64,000 nucleotides of DNA from Hyphomicrobiales bacterium (GCA_900468535.1 UBTY01000027.1:1-64000), one strand, 5' to 3'; counted from the first letter of the stretch, positions 27,601-38,173 are shown. The notes: generated from the sequence alone by a model not told the origin. A program made the numbers and translations.

Positions 27601-27630
27601 GGCCGAGCGGATATCCGCTCGGCCCTTTTT
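27601..27630. terminator. Bidirectional terminator
   Basis: GGCCGAGCGG-AT-ATCCGCTCGGCC is a near-perfect palindromic hairpin followed by CTTTTT, with AAAAGG before it. It can serve the GlsB-like gene (plus) and the DUF883-like gene (minus), which converge here. Confidence 0.8.
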
Positions 27631-27649
27631 CAGTGCGACTCTTCAAAAA

Positions 27650-27931
27650 TTATCGGCGGCTCATCAATCCGAACAAGTAGGCTACGCCTGCTGTCACAGC
27701 GAGCGCGAAGATCGGCTCCTCACGCACCTTGTCGCGCACGCGCTCCGTCATGACAGAGGCCTCGTCCGCGACGGCGGTCTTGGCACCCTGCCCCAGCGCA
27801 ACCACGCTTTCGGACAGCCGAGCAAGATCTTCACGCAACGCGGCGACCTGTGCCGAAAGGTCGTCTGCTGCGATTTCCGCCTTCACGCGTGCTGCGGTGG
27901 ACTGGCTGGAGGCGGTTTTCAAATCGGCCAT
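27650..27931 (-). CDS. DUF883-like (ElaB/YqjD) membrane-anchored small protein
   Basis: A 93-residue protein with a long charged helix rich in Ala, Asp, Glu and Arg (residues about 15-65) and one C-terminal membrane segment (IFALAVTAGVAYLFGLM) ending in two arginines. This layout is typical of DUF883 proteins, some of which tether ribosomes to the membrane in stationary phase. The internal ATG with AGAGGAGC upstream is chosen over an 11-codon longer frame. Confidence 0.78.
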   Translation of the reverse strand: MADLKTASSQSTAARVKAEIAADDLSAQVAALREDLARLSESVVALGQGAKTAVADEASVMTERVRDKVREEPIFALAVTAGVAYLFGLMSRR

Positions 27932-28149
27932 TGTCTGCTCCTCTTTGTTCGGGATGCTGTTCAACGTGGTAACCGCACCAAAGGTTCCGAAAGGCGGGCT
28001 ATTTGTTGCGGCCGGGATGCCGGAGGCAGCCGCTGATATAGCGCAGATGTTTTCACGCGATAACCCTTCATTTCCGCAAAGGTTTGTTCTAAGGAACGTC
28101 GATTACTTTGCCCGAAAGCGGGCAAAAAGAATGCGAGGTTTGCGTTTCG

Positions 28150-30042
28150 ATGTTCGATCTTCTGCGAAGAGCCGCCCACACCTGGGTCGCCAAGCTCCTC
28201 ATGCTGCTTCTAGTCGCCTCTTTCGGCATCTGGGGCGTTTCCCGTTCGTTGATCGACGGCGGCAGCAGCACGACTGTCGTTACCGTCGGTGATCAACATG
28301 TCGACGTGAACGAATTCCGCCTTGCCTATCAGCGGCAGGTCGCAAATCTCAGCCAGCAGTTCGGCATGCGCCTGACGCCTGACCAGGCGCGCGCGTTCGG
28401 CGTCGAGCAGCAGGTTCTGGCGCAGCTCGTTGCCGGCGCGTCGCTCGACCAGCTGGCTGAAGACATGAACCTCGGTCTGTCGCAGGATCGCCTGGCAAAG
28501 CTCATCGGCGACGATCCGGCTTTCAAGGCCGTCAACGGCCAGTTCGACCGCTCGCTGTTCACGTCGCGGCTGCGCAACGCTGGCATTCGCGAAGACGACT
28601 ATATCAAGGAGCGCAGCAAGGTCGCCGTCCGGAGCCAGATCGTCGATGCGATCTCCAACGGCTTCACCGCACCAAAAACGCTCGTAGACGCGCTGAAGCT
28701 CTATCGCCAGGAAAGCCGTGGTGTCGACTATCTGCTGCTGACCAACGCCAACATCGAGCCGATCAAGGCGCCTGCTGACGACGTCCTGAACAAATGGTTC
28801 GAAGGTGCGAAGCCCCGCTATCGCGCCCCTGAGTATCGCAAGGTTGCGTATCTCAAGCTTCAGCCGGAAGACATTGCCGACGCGGCATCGGTGACCGACG
28901 ACCAGATTCGCGAAGAGTTCGACAAACACAAGGACAACTATCGCACGCCGGAAACGCGGACGATCGAGCAGTTGACCTTCCAGAACAAGGATCTGGCGAA
29001 CGCCGCATCGAACGCGCTGAAGGTCGGGACGACATTCGATCAGCTGGTTGCGGATCAGGGCAAGACGGCTGCCGACGTGATGCTTGGAGAGTTTTCCAAG
29101 GACAAGGTTCCCGATCAGGCCATCGCGGAAGCGGCTTTCGCCGTCAGCAAGAACGGCGGCACGACACCCGTCGTCGACGGCACATTCGGTCCGGTGATCG
29201 TACGGATCAGCAACATCAAGCCGGAAAGCACCAAGACGCTCGATGAAGTCAAGGACGACATCCGCAAGCAGCTCGCGGTCTCGAACGCCTCGCAAGAGTT
29301 GATCAACGTCCATGACCAGATCGAAGACCTGCGTAGTTCCGGTTCCGCGCTGGAGCAGATCGCCTCGCAGCTGAAGCTGAAGGCCGTTGTCATCGACGCT
29401 GTGGATTCGGCCGGGCTCGACAAGAGCGGCAACGAGGTGAAGGATATTCCGTCGAAGCAGCAGGTGCTTGCCGCTGCCTTCCGCGCGGAGGCCGGTGCAG
29501 ACGTCCCGTCGCTGTCCATCGGAACCGACGGCTACCTCTGGTTCGACGTCCGCGACATCACGCCTGAACGCGATCGTCCGCTTGCCGAAGTCCATGACAA
29601 GGCTGTCGCGGACTGGACTGCCGAACAGCAGAAGGCAGAACTCGCCAAGAAGGCCGAGGAACTGAAGCAGCAGGCCCAGAAGGGTACCTCGCTTGCCGAT
29701 ATCGCGGCTCCGCTCGGAATTTCGGTCGAGACCAAGAGCGGCATCACGCGCGGTTCCGACGATCCGGTTCTCGGAAGCGGCGGCGTCAATGCAGCCTTCA
29801 CCGGCCCCGTCGATACCATTGCCAATGCGGTCGGCGCCGATCCGACTACGCAGATTCTGCTGAAGGTTACGGAAGTGAACACCGAGCCAACAGGCGACGT
29901 GCTTGCCAACCAGGACCAGCAGATCACTGCTATGGCAAACGCCGCCGGCGATGACATCCTCGATCAGATGGTCAACCTGCTGCAGACGCAGTATGGCGCC
30001 ACTGTCAACCAGGCACTCGCGGAACAGGCATCCGTCCGCTAA
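28150..30042 (+). CDS. ppiD: Peptidyl-prolyl cis-trans isomerase (PpiD/SurA-like)
   Basis: A 630-residue envelope chaperone. One N-terminal membrane anchor (WVAKLLMLLLVASFGIWGV, residues about 12-30) places the rest in the periplasm. A SurA-type N-domain (about 40-200) with the repeat-like LAKLIGDDPAFKAVNGQFDR is followed by a parvulin domain (about 230-360) and a long helical C-terminus. The parvulin core is weakly conserved, as in other PpiD proteins, which act mainly as chaperones for outer-membrane and secreted proteins. The ATG is an internal start of a longer frame. It is followed after 15 bases by trpD, so some co-transcription is likely. Confidence 0.88.
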   Translation: MFDLLRRAAHTWVAKLLMLLLVASFGIWGVSRSLIDGGSSTTVVTVGDQHVDVNEFRLAYQRQVANLSQQFGMRLTPDQARAFGVEQQVLAQLVAGASLDQLAEDMNLGLSQDRLAKLIGDDPAFKAVNGQFDRSLFTSRLRNAGIREDDYIKERSKVAVRSQIVDAISNGFTAPKTLVDALKLYRQESRGVDYLLLTNANIEPIKAPADDVLNKWFEGAKPRYRAPEYRKVAYLKLQPEDIADAASVTDDQIREEFDKHKDNYRTPETRTIEQLTFQNKDLANAASNALKVGTTFDQLVADQGKTAADVMLGEFSKDKVPDQAIAEAAFAVSKNGGTTPVVDGTFGPVIVRISNIKPESTKTLDEVKDDIRKQLAVSNASQELINVHDQIEDLRSSGSALEQIASQLKLKAVVIDAVDSAGLDKSGNEVKDIPSKQQVLAAAFRAEAGADVPSLSIGTDGYLWFDVRDITPERDRPLAEVHDKAVADWTAEQQKAELAKKAEELKQQAQKGTSLADIAAPLGISVETKSGITRGSDDPVLGSGGVNAAFTGPVDTIANAVGADPTTQILLKVTEVNTEPTGDVLANQDQQITAMANAAGDDILDQMVNLLQTQYGATVNQALAEQASVR

Positions 30043-30057
30043 GGGAGAGCGCAACGC

Positions 30058-31074
30058 ATGAGCGATCTGAAACCGCTTCTGGCGAAGGCCGCGAGCCGCG
30101 AACCGTTGACACGTGAGGAGGCCCGGCAGGCGTTCGACATTCTGATGTCGGGCCAGGCTACGCCTTCGCAGATCGGCGGTTTCCTGATGGCCCTGCGGGT
30201 TCGCGGCGAGACGGTCGACGAGATCGTCGGCGCGGTGACGACGATGCGCTCGAAGATGCTCACCGTCGAAGCGCCAGCCGATGCGATCGATATCGTCGGG
30301 ACCGGCGGTGACGCAAGCGGGACCTACAATATCTCGACGCTCGCCGCACTGATCGTGGCAGGCGCCGGGGTGCCCGTAGCAAAGCACGGCAACCGCGCGC
30401 TGAGCTCAAAGTCGGGCGCGGCCGATAGTCTGGCCGCCCTCGGTGTAAAGCTCGACGTCACACCAGAGATCATTTCCCGGTGCATCCATGAAGCCGGTGT
30501 CGGTTTCATGTTCGCGCAGCAGCACCATTCCGCCATGCGCCATGTCGGCCCTTCGCGCGTCGAGCTTGGCACGCGGACCATCTTCAATCTGCTCGGTCCG
30601 CTGTCCAATCCGGCCGGCGTCCGGCGGCAGCTGCTCGGGGTCTATGCGCCGCAATGGGTCGTGCCGATCGCGGAAGTCATGCGGGATCTCGGATCCGAGA
30701 GTGTCTGGGTCGTTCATGGCAACGGCCTTGATGAAATCACGACGACCGGAACAACAAGCGTTGCGGCCCTCGAGAACAGCAAGATCAGAACGTTCGAGCT
30801 GTCGCCAGCCGATTTCGGCGTGGAGCAATGCCAGCTCGACGCGATCAAGGGTGGCGATGGCGTGGTCAATGCGGCTGCTCTGCGCGATGTTCTCGGCGGG
30901 GCGCGAAACGCCTATCGCGATATCGCTCTCGCCAACGCGGCCGCGTCGCTCGTCATTTCCGGCAAGGCGGAACTGCTGAGCGACGGGATGCGACTTGCCA
31001 CGCAGTCGCTCGACAGCGGTGCGACGGCCGCGGCCCTCGATAAACTGATCGCCGTGTCGAATGACATCGACTAG
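30058..31074 (+). CDS. trpD: Anthranilate phosphoribosyltransferase
   Basis: A 338-residue enzyme that joins anthranilate to PRPP in tryptophan synthesis. The PRPP-binding loop is [17 protein letters not shown] near residue 80. [15 protein letters not shown] and [17 protein letters not shown] are further hallmarks. It is a stand-alone enzyme, not fused to TrpG. It begins the trpD-trpC-moaC-moeA gene string; trpC starts nine bases after its stop. Confidence 0.97.
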   Translation: MSDLKPLLAKAASREPLTREEARQAFDILMSGQATPSQIGGFLMALRVRGETVDEIVGAVTTMRSKMLTVEAPADAIDIVGTGGDASGTYNISTLAALIVAGAGVPVAKHGNRALSSKSGAADSLAALGVKLDVTPEIISRCIHEAGVGFMFAQQHHSAMRHVGPSRVELGTRTIFNLLGPLSNPAGVRRQLLGVYAPQWVVPIAEVMRDLGSESVWVVHGNGLDEITTTGTTSVAALENSKIRTFELSPADFGVEQCQLDAIKGGDGVVNAAALRDVLGGARNAYRDIALANAAASLVISGKAELLSDGMRLATQSLDSGATAAALDKLIAVSNDID

Positions 31075-31083
31075 GATGAACCC

Positions 31084-31896
31084 ATGACCGATATTCTCAA
31101 GAAGATCGAACTTTACAAGCGCGAAGAAATCGCCGCTGCGAAGTCCAAGGTGACGCTGGCCGATCTCAAGGCGATGCAGGCTGGGCAGTCCGCACCGCGT
31201 GGATTCTACCGGTCGCTGGTCGCAAAGCGCGACGCCGGCAAGTATGGCCTGATCGCGGAAATCAAAAAGGCCAGCCCGTCGAAAGGGTTGATCCGGCCGG
31301 ATTTCGATCCGCCGTCCCTGGCTTCCGCCTATGAACTTGGTGGCGCCGCCTGTCTGTCTGTTCTGACCGATAGGCCGAGCTTCCAGGGCGCGCCCGAGTT
31401 TCTGACGGCCGCGCGCGAAGCCTGCTCTCTGCCTGCGCTTCGTAAAGACTTCATGTTCGACACCTATCAGGTTCAGGAAGCCCGCGCCTGGGGCGCTGAC
31501 TGCATTCTCCTGATCATGGCCTCGCTGTCGGACGACAATGCGCAGCGCCTTGAGGAAGAAGCCTTCAACCTCAGGATGGATGTACTGGTTGAAGTTCACG
31601 ATGCCGAGGAGATGGAGCGAGCATTGAAGCTCAGTTCTCCGATGATTGGCATCAACAACCGAAACCTCCGGACGTTCGAAGTAAGCCTTGGCGTCAGTGA
31701 AGAGCTTGCCGCGATGGTTCCCGAAGAGCGCCTGCTGGTCGGTGAAAGCGGCATCTTTACCCATGCCGATTGTCAGCGGCTGCAGAATGTCGGCATCAAC
31801 ACCTTCCTGGTTGGGGAAAGCCTGATGCGCAAGGATGACGTTACAGCGGCAACGCGTAGCCTGCTGTTTGGTGACGCGGCCCAGGCGGCAGAATAG
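31084..31896 (+). CDS. trpC: Indole-3-glycerol phosphate synthase
   Basis: A 270-residue TIM-barrel enzyme for the fourth tryptophan-biosynthesis step. Visible active-site blocks are [12 protein letters not shown] (catalytic Lys), [24 protein letters not shown] and LVGESGI (phosphate binding). It is not fused to TrpF. MoaC starts two bases after its stop, showing that tryptophan and molybdopterin genes share a transcript. Confidence 0.97.
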   Translation: MTDILKKIELYKREEIAAAKSKVTLADLKAMQAGQSAPRGFYRSLVAKRDAGKYGLIAEIKKASPSKGLIRPDFDPPSLASAYELGGAACLSVLTDRPSFQGAPEFLTAAREACSLPALRKDFMFDTYQVQEARAWGADCILLIMASLSDDNAQRLEEEAFNLRMDVLVEVHDAEEMERALKLSSPMIGINNRNLRTFEVSLGVSEELAAMVPEERLLVGESGIFTHADCQRLQNVGINTFLVGESLMRKDDVTAATRSLLFGDAAQAAE

Positions 31897-31898
31897 CC

Positions 31899-32396
31899 AT
31901 GAGCAACAGTGGCGGACTGACGCATATCGACTCGTCCGGTCAGGCTCACATGGTGGACGTTGGAGCGAAGGCCGATAGCGTTCGGGTCGCGACGGCAGAG
32001 GGGCACGTGACCATGGCCGAGGCAACCCTGGAGCTTATCCGCCAGGGTAATGCCAAGAAGGGCGACGTTATCGGCACGGCTCGTCTAGCCGGCATCATGG
32101 CTGCGAAGCAGACGAGCAATCTCATTCCGCTTTGCCATCCGTTGATGCTGACGAAGGTTTCGGTCGAGATTACCGAAGATCCGGCGTTACCGGGACTGCG
32201 CGTTGAAGCCACAGCCAAGCTGACCGGCAAGACCGGCGTCGAGATGGAAGCACTCACGGCCGTCTCGGTCGCATGTCTCACCATTTACGACATGGCGAAG
32301 GCTGCAGACAGAACGATGGAGATCGGCGGCATCAGGCTCCTTGAGAAGTCAGGTGGAAAATCCGGCGACTTTCGACACTCGGAGCACAATAAATGA
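31899..32396 (+). CDS. moaC: Cyclic pyranopterin monophosphate synthase
   Basis: A 165-residue enzyme of molybdenum cofactor synthesis that acts after MoaA. The family motifs [17 protein letters not shown] and [20 protein letters not shown] are complete, including the conserved His and Lys residues. Its stop overlaps the moeA start (ATGA). No moaA, moaD or moaE is in the window. Confidence 0.96.
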   Translation: MSNSGGLTHIDSSGQAHMVDVGAKADSVRVATAEGHVTMAEATLELIRQGNAKKGDVIGTARLAGIMAAKQTSNLIPLCHPLMLTKVSVEITEDPALPGLRVEATAKLTGKTGVEMEALTAVSVACLTIYDMAKAADRTMEIGGIRLLEKSGGKSGDFRHSEHNK

Positions 32397-33610
32397 GCCT
32401 CCTGCCCGTCTCCGATGCTCTGGAGCGTTTGCTTTCGCGCGCCTTGCCGGTCGATGGAAGCGAGTCCGTTCCGCTGGCAGAGGCTGATGGGCGTGTTCTT
32501 GCGACCGACGTATCAGCGCGTCTGACGCAACCACCATTCGACGCCTCAGCGATGGACGGATATGCGCTGCGAAGCGCCGATGCGCTGCAGCCGGACGCTA
32601 AGCTGACTGTGATTGGCACCTCGTCGGCCGGCCACGCCTTCGAAGGCGCGATCAGCGAAGGCCAGGCGGTGCGCATCTTCACCGGGGCTCCGGTTCCTGA
32701 CGGTGCCGACAGTGTGCTGCTGCAGGAGGATACCCTTCGTGTGGGCGATGAGATCGAAACGACCTATCCGGTTCGTCATAACCAGCATGTACGTCCGAGG
32801 GGCCAGGATTTCCTCGATGGCGAGACGGTGCTCAAGGCCGGCACCATCCTCGATTTCTCTCGCCTGACCGTTGCCGCCGGAATGAACCATGCGACGCTTG
32901 ACGTATGGCGCAAACCTCTAATCGCGCTCCTTGCGACTGGCGACGAGCTGCTTGCGCCTGGAAGCGTGCCGGGGCCGGCGCAGATCATCGCCTCGAGCAC
33001 GTTCGGCATTGCAGCGTTGGCGCGCAAGGCTGGTGCTCAGGTTCTCGATCTCGGGATAGTGCCCGATGACCGTGCCGCCATCAGCGCGGCCGTCGAAAGA
33101 GCGCAGCAGGCAAAGGCCGATGTCATCGTAACGCTTGGCGGAGCATCGGTTGGGGATCACGATCTCGTCCAGTCGACGCTTCTGTCTGTCGGAATGGAGC
33201 TTGATTTCTGGCGGATCGCAATGCGTCCCGGCAAGCCGCTCATGGTTGGCAGCCTTGGTACCACACATGTGCTTGGTCTGCCGGGGAACCCTGTGTCCAG
33301 TCTGGTGTGCGGCCTGCTCTTTCTTGAGCCGCTGATCCGCAAGCTCGCCGCCCTGCCCGCTGTTGCGCGTGATGCGACTGCAGAAACGACGGTAGCGCTC
33401 CGCGGGAATGATCACCGCCAGGATTACGTCCGCGCGCGGCTTCAACGCGCCGCCTCCGGAAAGCTCATGGTAGAGCCTTTCGGCAAGCAGGATTCATCGA
33501 TGATGAAGATCTTTGCCGAGTCGGATTGCCTGATCGTGCGCCCACCGCATGCGCCTGAACTGCCGGTGGGCGGTCAATGCCCGATCATCCTGCTTCGGGA
33601 CCTCGTCTAG
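32393..33610 (+). CDS. moeA: Molybdopterin molybdenumtransferase
   Basis: A 405-residue enzyme that inserts molybdate into adenylylated molybdopterin. Key motifs are [11 protein letters not shown], the gephyrin-like domain with [10 protein letters not shown] and [12 protein letters not shown], and [13 protein letters not shown]. The C-terminal domain IV lies at about residues 330-405. It ends the trpDC-moaC-moeA string and its last 26 bases overlap the 3' end of the opposing methyltransferase gene. Confidence 0.96.
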   Translation: MSLLPVSDALERLLSRALPVDGSESVPLAEADGRVLATDVSARLTQPPFDASAMDGYALRSADALQPDAKLTVIGTSSAGHAFEGAISEGQAVRIFTGAPVPDGADSVLLQEDTLRVGDEIETTYPVRHNQHVRPRGQDFLDGETVLKAGTILDFSRLTVAAGMNHATLDVWRKPLIALLATGDELLAPGSVPGPAQIIASSTFGIAALARKAGAQVLDLGIVPDDRAAISAAVERAQQAKADVIVTLGGASVGDHDLVQSTLLSVGMELDFWRIAMRPGKPLMVGSLGTTHVLGLPGNPVSSLVCGLLFLEPLIRKLAALPAVARDATAETTVALRGNDHRQDYVRARLQRAASGKLMVEPFGKQDSSMMKIFAESDCLIVRPPHAPELPVGGQCPIILLRDLV

Positions 33611-34271
33611 CCGAAACCGCAGCCTGCCTGGCGGTATCGGGCGAAATAGCGAACACCCCTGCCCGACATTCATCCGCCGTCGACCCACCGAAATCCGGAA
33701 CGGTATATTCGGCGACGAGTGTCAGTTGATCAGCGGCAAGAGACCGGCGAAACGGGTCGCCGATCAGGACATCAATGCCTGCGGCCCGGCTTTTTACCAG
33801 AAAAGGCAGGACATCCGCAGCGACGTCAGGATCGTAGAATACGTCGCCCGCGAGGATGATATCGACCGCTGGCGGCACCATTGGCAGACCATCCGCCAGA
33901 AATAGGACTTCGACTGCCACACCATTCGCCGCGGCGTTGAGGCGGATCGCCGTTGCGGCATTCGAGTCGATCTCGGCGGCAGTCACAGTAACAGCACCAC
34001 ATTTCGCAGCCGCGATCGCGACAAGGCCGGAACCCGCTCCAAGATCGAGAACGCGCCGGCCGGAAACAATGTGAGGATATTGCAGGATATGCCGCGCCAA
34101 TGCCGCGCCGCCCGCCCAGCTGTACGCCCAGTATGGCGGGCTGGCATCGGCGGCATGTCCCTGCAGTCGTGAGAGACGACTGCAGGGATGCGCAGTGTAG
34201 AGAAGGATGTCAGGCGATGCCGGTGACGGCTCGAGCCGCAGATTGGTTGTGATGAAGGAAGCAATGTCCAT
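33585..34271 (-). CDS. SAM-dependent methyltransferase, ETFB-lysine/PrmA-like
   Basis: A 228-residue class I methyltransferase. The SAM motif is RRVLDLGAGSGLVAIAA around residue 83, and the post-II motif reads LAGDVFYDPD, the D-x-F-Y-D/E pattern of the METTL20/ETF-beta lysine methyltransferase and related protein methyltransferases. The YWAYSWAGGAALARHI block is also typical. Automated pipelines often call these ribosomal L11 methyltransferase-like. The coding sequence contains a perfect 13-bp inverted repeat (34158-34188). The start codon chosen is the internal ATG; upstream sequence is merely arginine-rich readthrough. Confidence 0.8.
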   Translation of the reverse strand: MDIASFITTNLRLEPSPASPDILLYTAHPCSRLSRLQGHAADASPPYWAYSWAGGAALARHILQYPHIVSGRRVLDLGAGSGLVAIAAAKCGAVTVTAAEIDSNAATAIRLNAAANGVAVEVLFLADGLPMVPPAVDIILAGDVFYDPDVAADVLPFLVKSRAAGIDVLIGDPFRRSLAADQLTLVAEYTVPDFGGSTADECRAGVFAISPDTARQAAVSARRGPEAG

Positions 34272-34308
34272 CAAACAACACCCACGTCTCGACCGCTCCC
34301 GGTAGGCC

Positions 34309-36210
34309 TCAGCCCTTCTTCTTTGCGAATTTCGGCTTCCCGCCCTTCGGAGGCTTTCCATCGAATTTCGGCTTGTCTTGGAACTTTGCAGCGCCTTCAG
34401 GCTTCGACTTCCCGGGCTTCTTGCTCCACGGCTTCGTATCGCGGTCTGCGGCAGCCCCCTCGGGTTTGCCCTTCTTGAAGTCGCCGCGCGGGCGATCGTC
34501 GCGGAACTCGCGGCGATTGTCGAAGCTCTTCTTGCCCTCGTAGGGCTTTGGAGTTGCCGGGCGGCTGAAATCCGGAACGCCGTTCAGCCGTGCGACGCGG
34601 ATGCCCTTCTCCATGGTCTTGTTCGGACCGGTCGCGTGCAGGAAAGCCTCGGCGTTATCGGCCGCAATCTCCACGAACGTCTCGTCCTGCTGCATCTTGA
34701 TGGCGCCGATTTCACGCTTCGTGAGACCACCATGCCGGCAGATCATCGGGATGAGCCAGCGCGGCTCGGCATTCTGCTTGCGGCCGACAGACAGCGAGAA
34801 CCAGACGCTCGGACCGAATTCGCCACGCGGGGCCTTCTCGCCACGCTCGCGCGGAGCATCGGAATTGGCACGGGGGCGGCGACGGTCGTCCTGAACGGTA
34901 ACCTCGATCAGATCCTCGGGCGCAGACTGGTTCGCGCGATAGAGATTGACGAAAGCGCTGGCCAGCTTCTCGGCACCGTGCGTTGCCAGAAGGCGTTCGA
35001 TAAGGCCCTTCTCTTCTTCCCGCGCAGGTTCCTGGAACACCGGGCTCGCAAGCAAGCGCTCCTCGTCACGTTCAGAGACATCCTCGGCAGATGGCGGCCG
35101 TGCCCATTCGGCGGCAAGGCCGGCATTGTCGAGCAAGCGCTCGGCCTTGCGACGGGCGTTGAGCGGCACGATCAGCGCGCTAACACCCTTGCGCCCGGCG
35201 CGGCCGGTACGTCCGCTACGATGAAGCAAGGTTTCAGGATTGGTCGGGAGGTCTGCGTGAATGACGAGGTCCAGACCCGGCAGATCGATACCGCGTGCGG
35301 CAACGTCGGTCGCGATGCAGACCCGCGCCCGGCCGTCGCGCATCGCCTGCAATGCGTGGCTGCGTTCGTTCTGCGTGAGCTCCCCTGAGAGGGCAACGAC
35401 ATTGAAATTACGGTTGTGGAAGCGCGCTGTCAGATGATTGACCGCTGCACGGGTAGAGCAGAAGACAATGGCGGTCGTCGCCTCGTAGTATCGGAGAACG
35501 TTGATGATCGCATTCTCGCGATCACTCGGCGCAACAACCAGCGCCCGGTATTCGATGTCACCGTGCTGCTTTTCTTCCGCAGTCATGGTGATGCGCACCG
35601 CATTGCGCTGGTAGCTTTTTGCAAGCTTCGCGATCGCTGCAGGCACCGTCGCCGAGAACATCAGCGTGCGCCGGTCATCAGGTGATTCTTCCAGGATGAA
35701 TTCGAGATCTTCGCGGAAACCGAGATCGAGCATCTCATCGGCTTCATCGAGCACCACGGCCTTCAAGGCGGACATGTTCAGGGCGTTGCGACGGATGTGG
35801 TCGCACAGGCGTCCCGGCGTACCGACGACGATATGTGCGCCGCGCTCGAGTGCCCGGCGCTCGTTGCGAATGTCCATGCCGCCAACGCAGCTGACGATCA
35901 CTGCGCCCGTCATCTCATACAACCATTCGAGCTCTCGCTTGACCTGGAGCGCCAGTTCGCGCGTCGGTGCAATCACCAGTGCAAGCGGCGCGGTTGCGGA
36001 GGGGAAGCGATCGGAATCACCGAGCAGCGTCGGCGCCAGTGCAAGGCCGAACGCAACGGTCTTGCCCGAGCCCGTCTGGGCCGAAACGAGCGCGTCCGAA
36101 ACGGCCAGCTCGGGGTCAAGCATAGCATTCTGAACGGGTGTGAGCTCGGCGTAACCGCGTTTCGCCAACGCCTTGGCGATCGCCGGAACGACGCCGTTAA
36201 AATCTGTCAT
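34309..36210 (-). CDS. DEAD-box RNA helicase (DeaD/CsdA-like)
   Basis: A 633-residue RNA helicase. The helicase core has AQTGSGKT (motif I), PTRELALQ, VLDEADEMLDLG (motif II), SAT (motif III) and HRSGRTGRAGRKG (motif VI). A DbpA/CsdA-type RNA-binding domain spans about residues 460-550 and is followed by a lysine/glycine-rich tail that ends KPKFAKKKG. Such enzymes help ribosome assembly and RNA turnover, often in the cold. The start is the ATG giving MTDFNGVVPAIA. The minus-strand methyltransferase lies 37 bases downstream and may be co-transcribed. Confidence 0.93.
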   Translation of the reverse strand: MTDFNGVVPAIAKALAKRGYAELTPVQNAMLDPELAVSDALVSAQTGSGKTVAFGLALAPTLLGDSDRFPSATAPLALVIAPTRELALQVKRELEWLYEMTGAVIVSCVGGMDIRNERRALERGAHIVVGTPGRLCDHIRRNALNMSALKAVVLDEADEMLDLGFREDLEFILEESPDDRRTLMFSATVPAAIAKLAKSYQRNAVRITMTAEEKQHGDIEYRALVVAPSDRENAIINVLRYYEATTAIVFCSTRAAVNHLTARFHNRNFNVVALSGELTQNERSHALQAMRDGRARVCIATDVAARGIDLPGLDLVIHADLPTNPETLLHRSGRTGRAGRKGVSALIVPLNARRKAERLLDNAGLAAEWARPPSAEDVSERDEERLLASPVFQEPAREEEKGLIERLLATHGAEKLASAFVNLYRANQSAPEDLIEVTVQDDRRRPRANSDAPRERGEKAPRGEFGPSVWFSLSVGRKQNAEPRWLIPMICRHGGLTKREIGAIKMQQDETFVEIAADNAEAFLHATGPNKTMEKGIRVARLNGVPDFSRPATPKPYEGKKSFDNRREFRDDRPRGDFKKGKPEGAAADRDTKPWSKKPGKSKPEGAAKFQDKPKFDGKPPKGGKPKFAKKKG

Positions 36211-36307
36211 CTGTCTGTCTTTCGGAGTTTTCAGGCGCATAGAACGCCAGTGCCAGATCTTGCCGGCTGAAAAGTTGCGCCGTTCCTACTTGGTCACGCG
36301 TCAAATG

Positions 36308-38167
36308 TCAAAGCGGATGTCCGCTCCACAACCACACATCGATTTCTTCGGTCCTTCCACGTATGGACGCAGATATCGGCTTTTGCAATCGGCCGGAGCG
36401 GAAAACGACGCCGCTGCCGCCGGCCGCTTCGACGATCGCATTGCTCGCAGCCAGTTCGGCGCGGTTCGCGGCAGCAACTTCCATCAGGCGGCTCGCGACA
36501 TTGACGGTATCTCCGGTTGCCGTGATCTGCTGCCGACTGCCGGTTCCAAGCCTCGACGCAACGACCGGACCGCAATGCGCACCGACCTTGAACCCGGACT
36601 TGCGGCCAGACAGCGTAGGATGCCCGGAAAGCCACTGCCGAAGACGCTCGCAGAGCATGATTGCGCAGGCAGACGCGCGTGCAGCGTCGTCAGCGGACGG
36701 GCGCGGCAGGCCAAACAGGATCATGGCACCATCGCCCATGAAACTTGTGATCGCGCCGCGGTGCGAGCGCGCCACCTCGTCCACCAGCTCGAAGAAGCCG
36801 CTTAGCAGCTCACGAACATCTGTAACGCCAATCGCTTCACTCAGGCCGGTAAAACCGGAGAGATCGACAAAGACGATCGATGCCTCCTGGCGGACCGGCT
36901 TCGAGAGGAACGAAGGGTCTCGTGCCAGCCATTCCCCCATTCCCGGCGCTTCGATGCGCTGCAGCAGTTCGCTCTGTGCCGCGAAATGGATCGCACGCCG
37001 TCGATCGAACCAAAGCTCCAAGGCGCCGAACAGGAGAAGCGGCGGCAAAGTCGCGGCGACCGGGAGCGCTGCGCTGAACCAGTAGCCGTAGTCGAATGCC
37101 AGCAGGTTTACGCCTACCCACAGCACGACGATCGCCGCGATGGCGGCATAACCCGGTGCACTCCTTCGCCATGCAAGCAGCAGGATCAGCGAAATCGGCA
37201 ACGCAACCGCGATCACGCTATCGGTTGCCCGTGTATTCTGGTCCCGTACCATGTTGTCGCCGACGATCAGGTGATTGATCGCCGTCGACATCACCTCGAC
37301 GCCAGGCAATATCGGATCGAACGGCGTCGGAAAAACGTCTCCGCCGCCCGTGACTGTCGATCCGATAACGACCACCTTGCCGGTCACGGCGTCAGACGAC
37401 AGCTTCCCATCGAAGGCATCGGCAGCGCTGAAGGTCGAGATCGTTCCCCGCGGTCCGTAGAACGTCAATGGCAGGCGCTGCCCTCCGTCGGTGGGCAGGT
37501 GCCTTTCGCCCAAGGCGAGTTCACCTGGCTCGAACGCCGGATTGACACCGACTGACAAGGATGCCGCCAGCAGCGAGAAGGATGGGTACACCCGATCAGA
37601 AGCCCTTGAGATCAGAGGGACGTAGCGGGGCGTTCCGGCATCGTCGGTCGAGACGTTCACAACACCGACGGCCGCGACATCCGAGAACCGCGCGAGCGGC
37701 AACAGGATCTTGTCGGCAACGGGGATGCCGGCAAGCGGATCGCCCGCCTCGGATGTCACCGCCTGGGTACTTTTCGAGAATATGCCAGCCGCGGCGATGA
37801 CACTTGGCGTCTGCGTCAAGGCTGTGACGAGAGCCGTGTCGCCCTCTTCCGGGCCGGGATCGACCAGCAGGAGATCCAGCGCGATCACCTTCGGCTTCAT
37901 CTTGCCTATGGTGTCCACGAGCTCGGCCAGTTTTGCCCGGGAAAGAGGATAGCCTTCCGCTGCCGCGGTGCGATCGTCGATTGCGATGATGCTGACAATT
38001 GGCCGTGGTTGCCGCGCTCCCAGCATCGTGCTCCGCAAATCGGTCAGCGATGCCTCGATGCGGTCGAGAAAGCTGAGTTTGCCCGCGACATGCAATGAAC
38101 TCAACGATCCGGCCCAGAGCACGGCAACGACGAGGGAAATGGCGACGAGTAGCCGTTTGGCGTGCAT
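36308..38167 (-). CDS. CHASE2-domain adenylate/guanylate cyclase
   Basis: A 619-residue membrane cyclase. An N-terminal membrane segment (residues about 6-28) is followed by an extracytoplasmic CHASE2 sensor domain (about 35-330, with SIIAIDDRTAAAEGYPLSR). Two to three membrane segments follow (about 335-400), then a class III cyclase domain (about 425-600). The metal-binding aspartates are visible in IVFVDLSGFTG and SFMGDGAMILFG, and the transition-state Asn/Arg region is GDTVNVASRL. The lack of a GGDEF motif excludes a diguanylate cyclase. It follows a FecR-domain protein gene by six bases, a recurrent pairing in proteobacteria. Confidence 0.9.
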   Translation of the reverse strand: MHAKRLLVAISLVVAVLWAGSLSSLHVAGKLSFLDRIEASLTDLRSTMLGARQPRPIVSIIAIDDRTAAAEGYPLSRAKLAELVDTIGKMKPKVIALDLLLVDPGPEEGDTALVTALTQTPSVIAAAGIFSKSTQAVTSEAGDPLAGIPVADKILLPLARFSDVAAVGVVNVSTDDAGTPRYVPLISRASDRVYPSFSLLAASLSVGVNPAFEPGELALGERHLPTDGGQRLPLTFYGPRGTISTFSAADAFDGKLSSDAVTGKVVVIGSTVTGGGDVFPTPFDPILPGVEVMSTAINHLIVGDNMVRDQNTRATDSVIAVALPISLILLLAWRRSAPGYAAIAAIVVLWVGVNLLAFDYGYWFSAALPVAATLPPLLLFGALELWFDRRRAIHFAAQSELLQRIEAPGMGEWLARDPSFLSKPVRQEASIVFVDLSGFTGLSEAIGVTDVRELLSGFFELVDEVARSHRGAITSFMGDGAMILFGLPRPSADDAARASACAIMLCERLRQWLSGHPTLSGRKSGFKVGAHCGPVVASRLGTGSRQQITATGDTVNVASRLMEVAAANRAELAASNAIVEAAGGSGVVFRSGRLQKPISASIRGRTEEIDVWLWSGHPL

Positions 38168-38173
38168 CGGCGA

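Noticed and set aside
28210..30387. A 725-codon minus-strand open frame opposite ppiD
   Set aside because: It mirrors ppiD and trpD, has no family resemblance or ribosome-binding site, and long antisense frames are expected in GC-rich genes.
36308..38167. Reading the cyclase as a diguanylate cyclase
   Set aside because: There is no GGDEF motif; the metal aspartates and the NVASR region belong to class III adenylate/guanylate cyclases.
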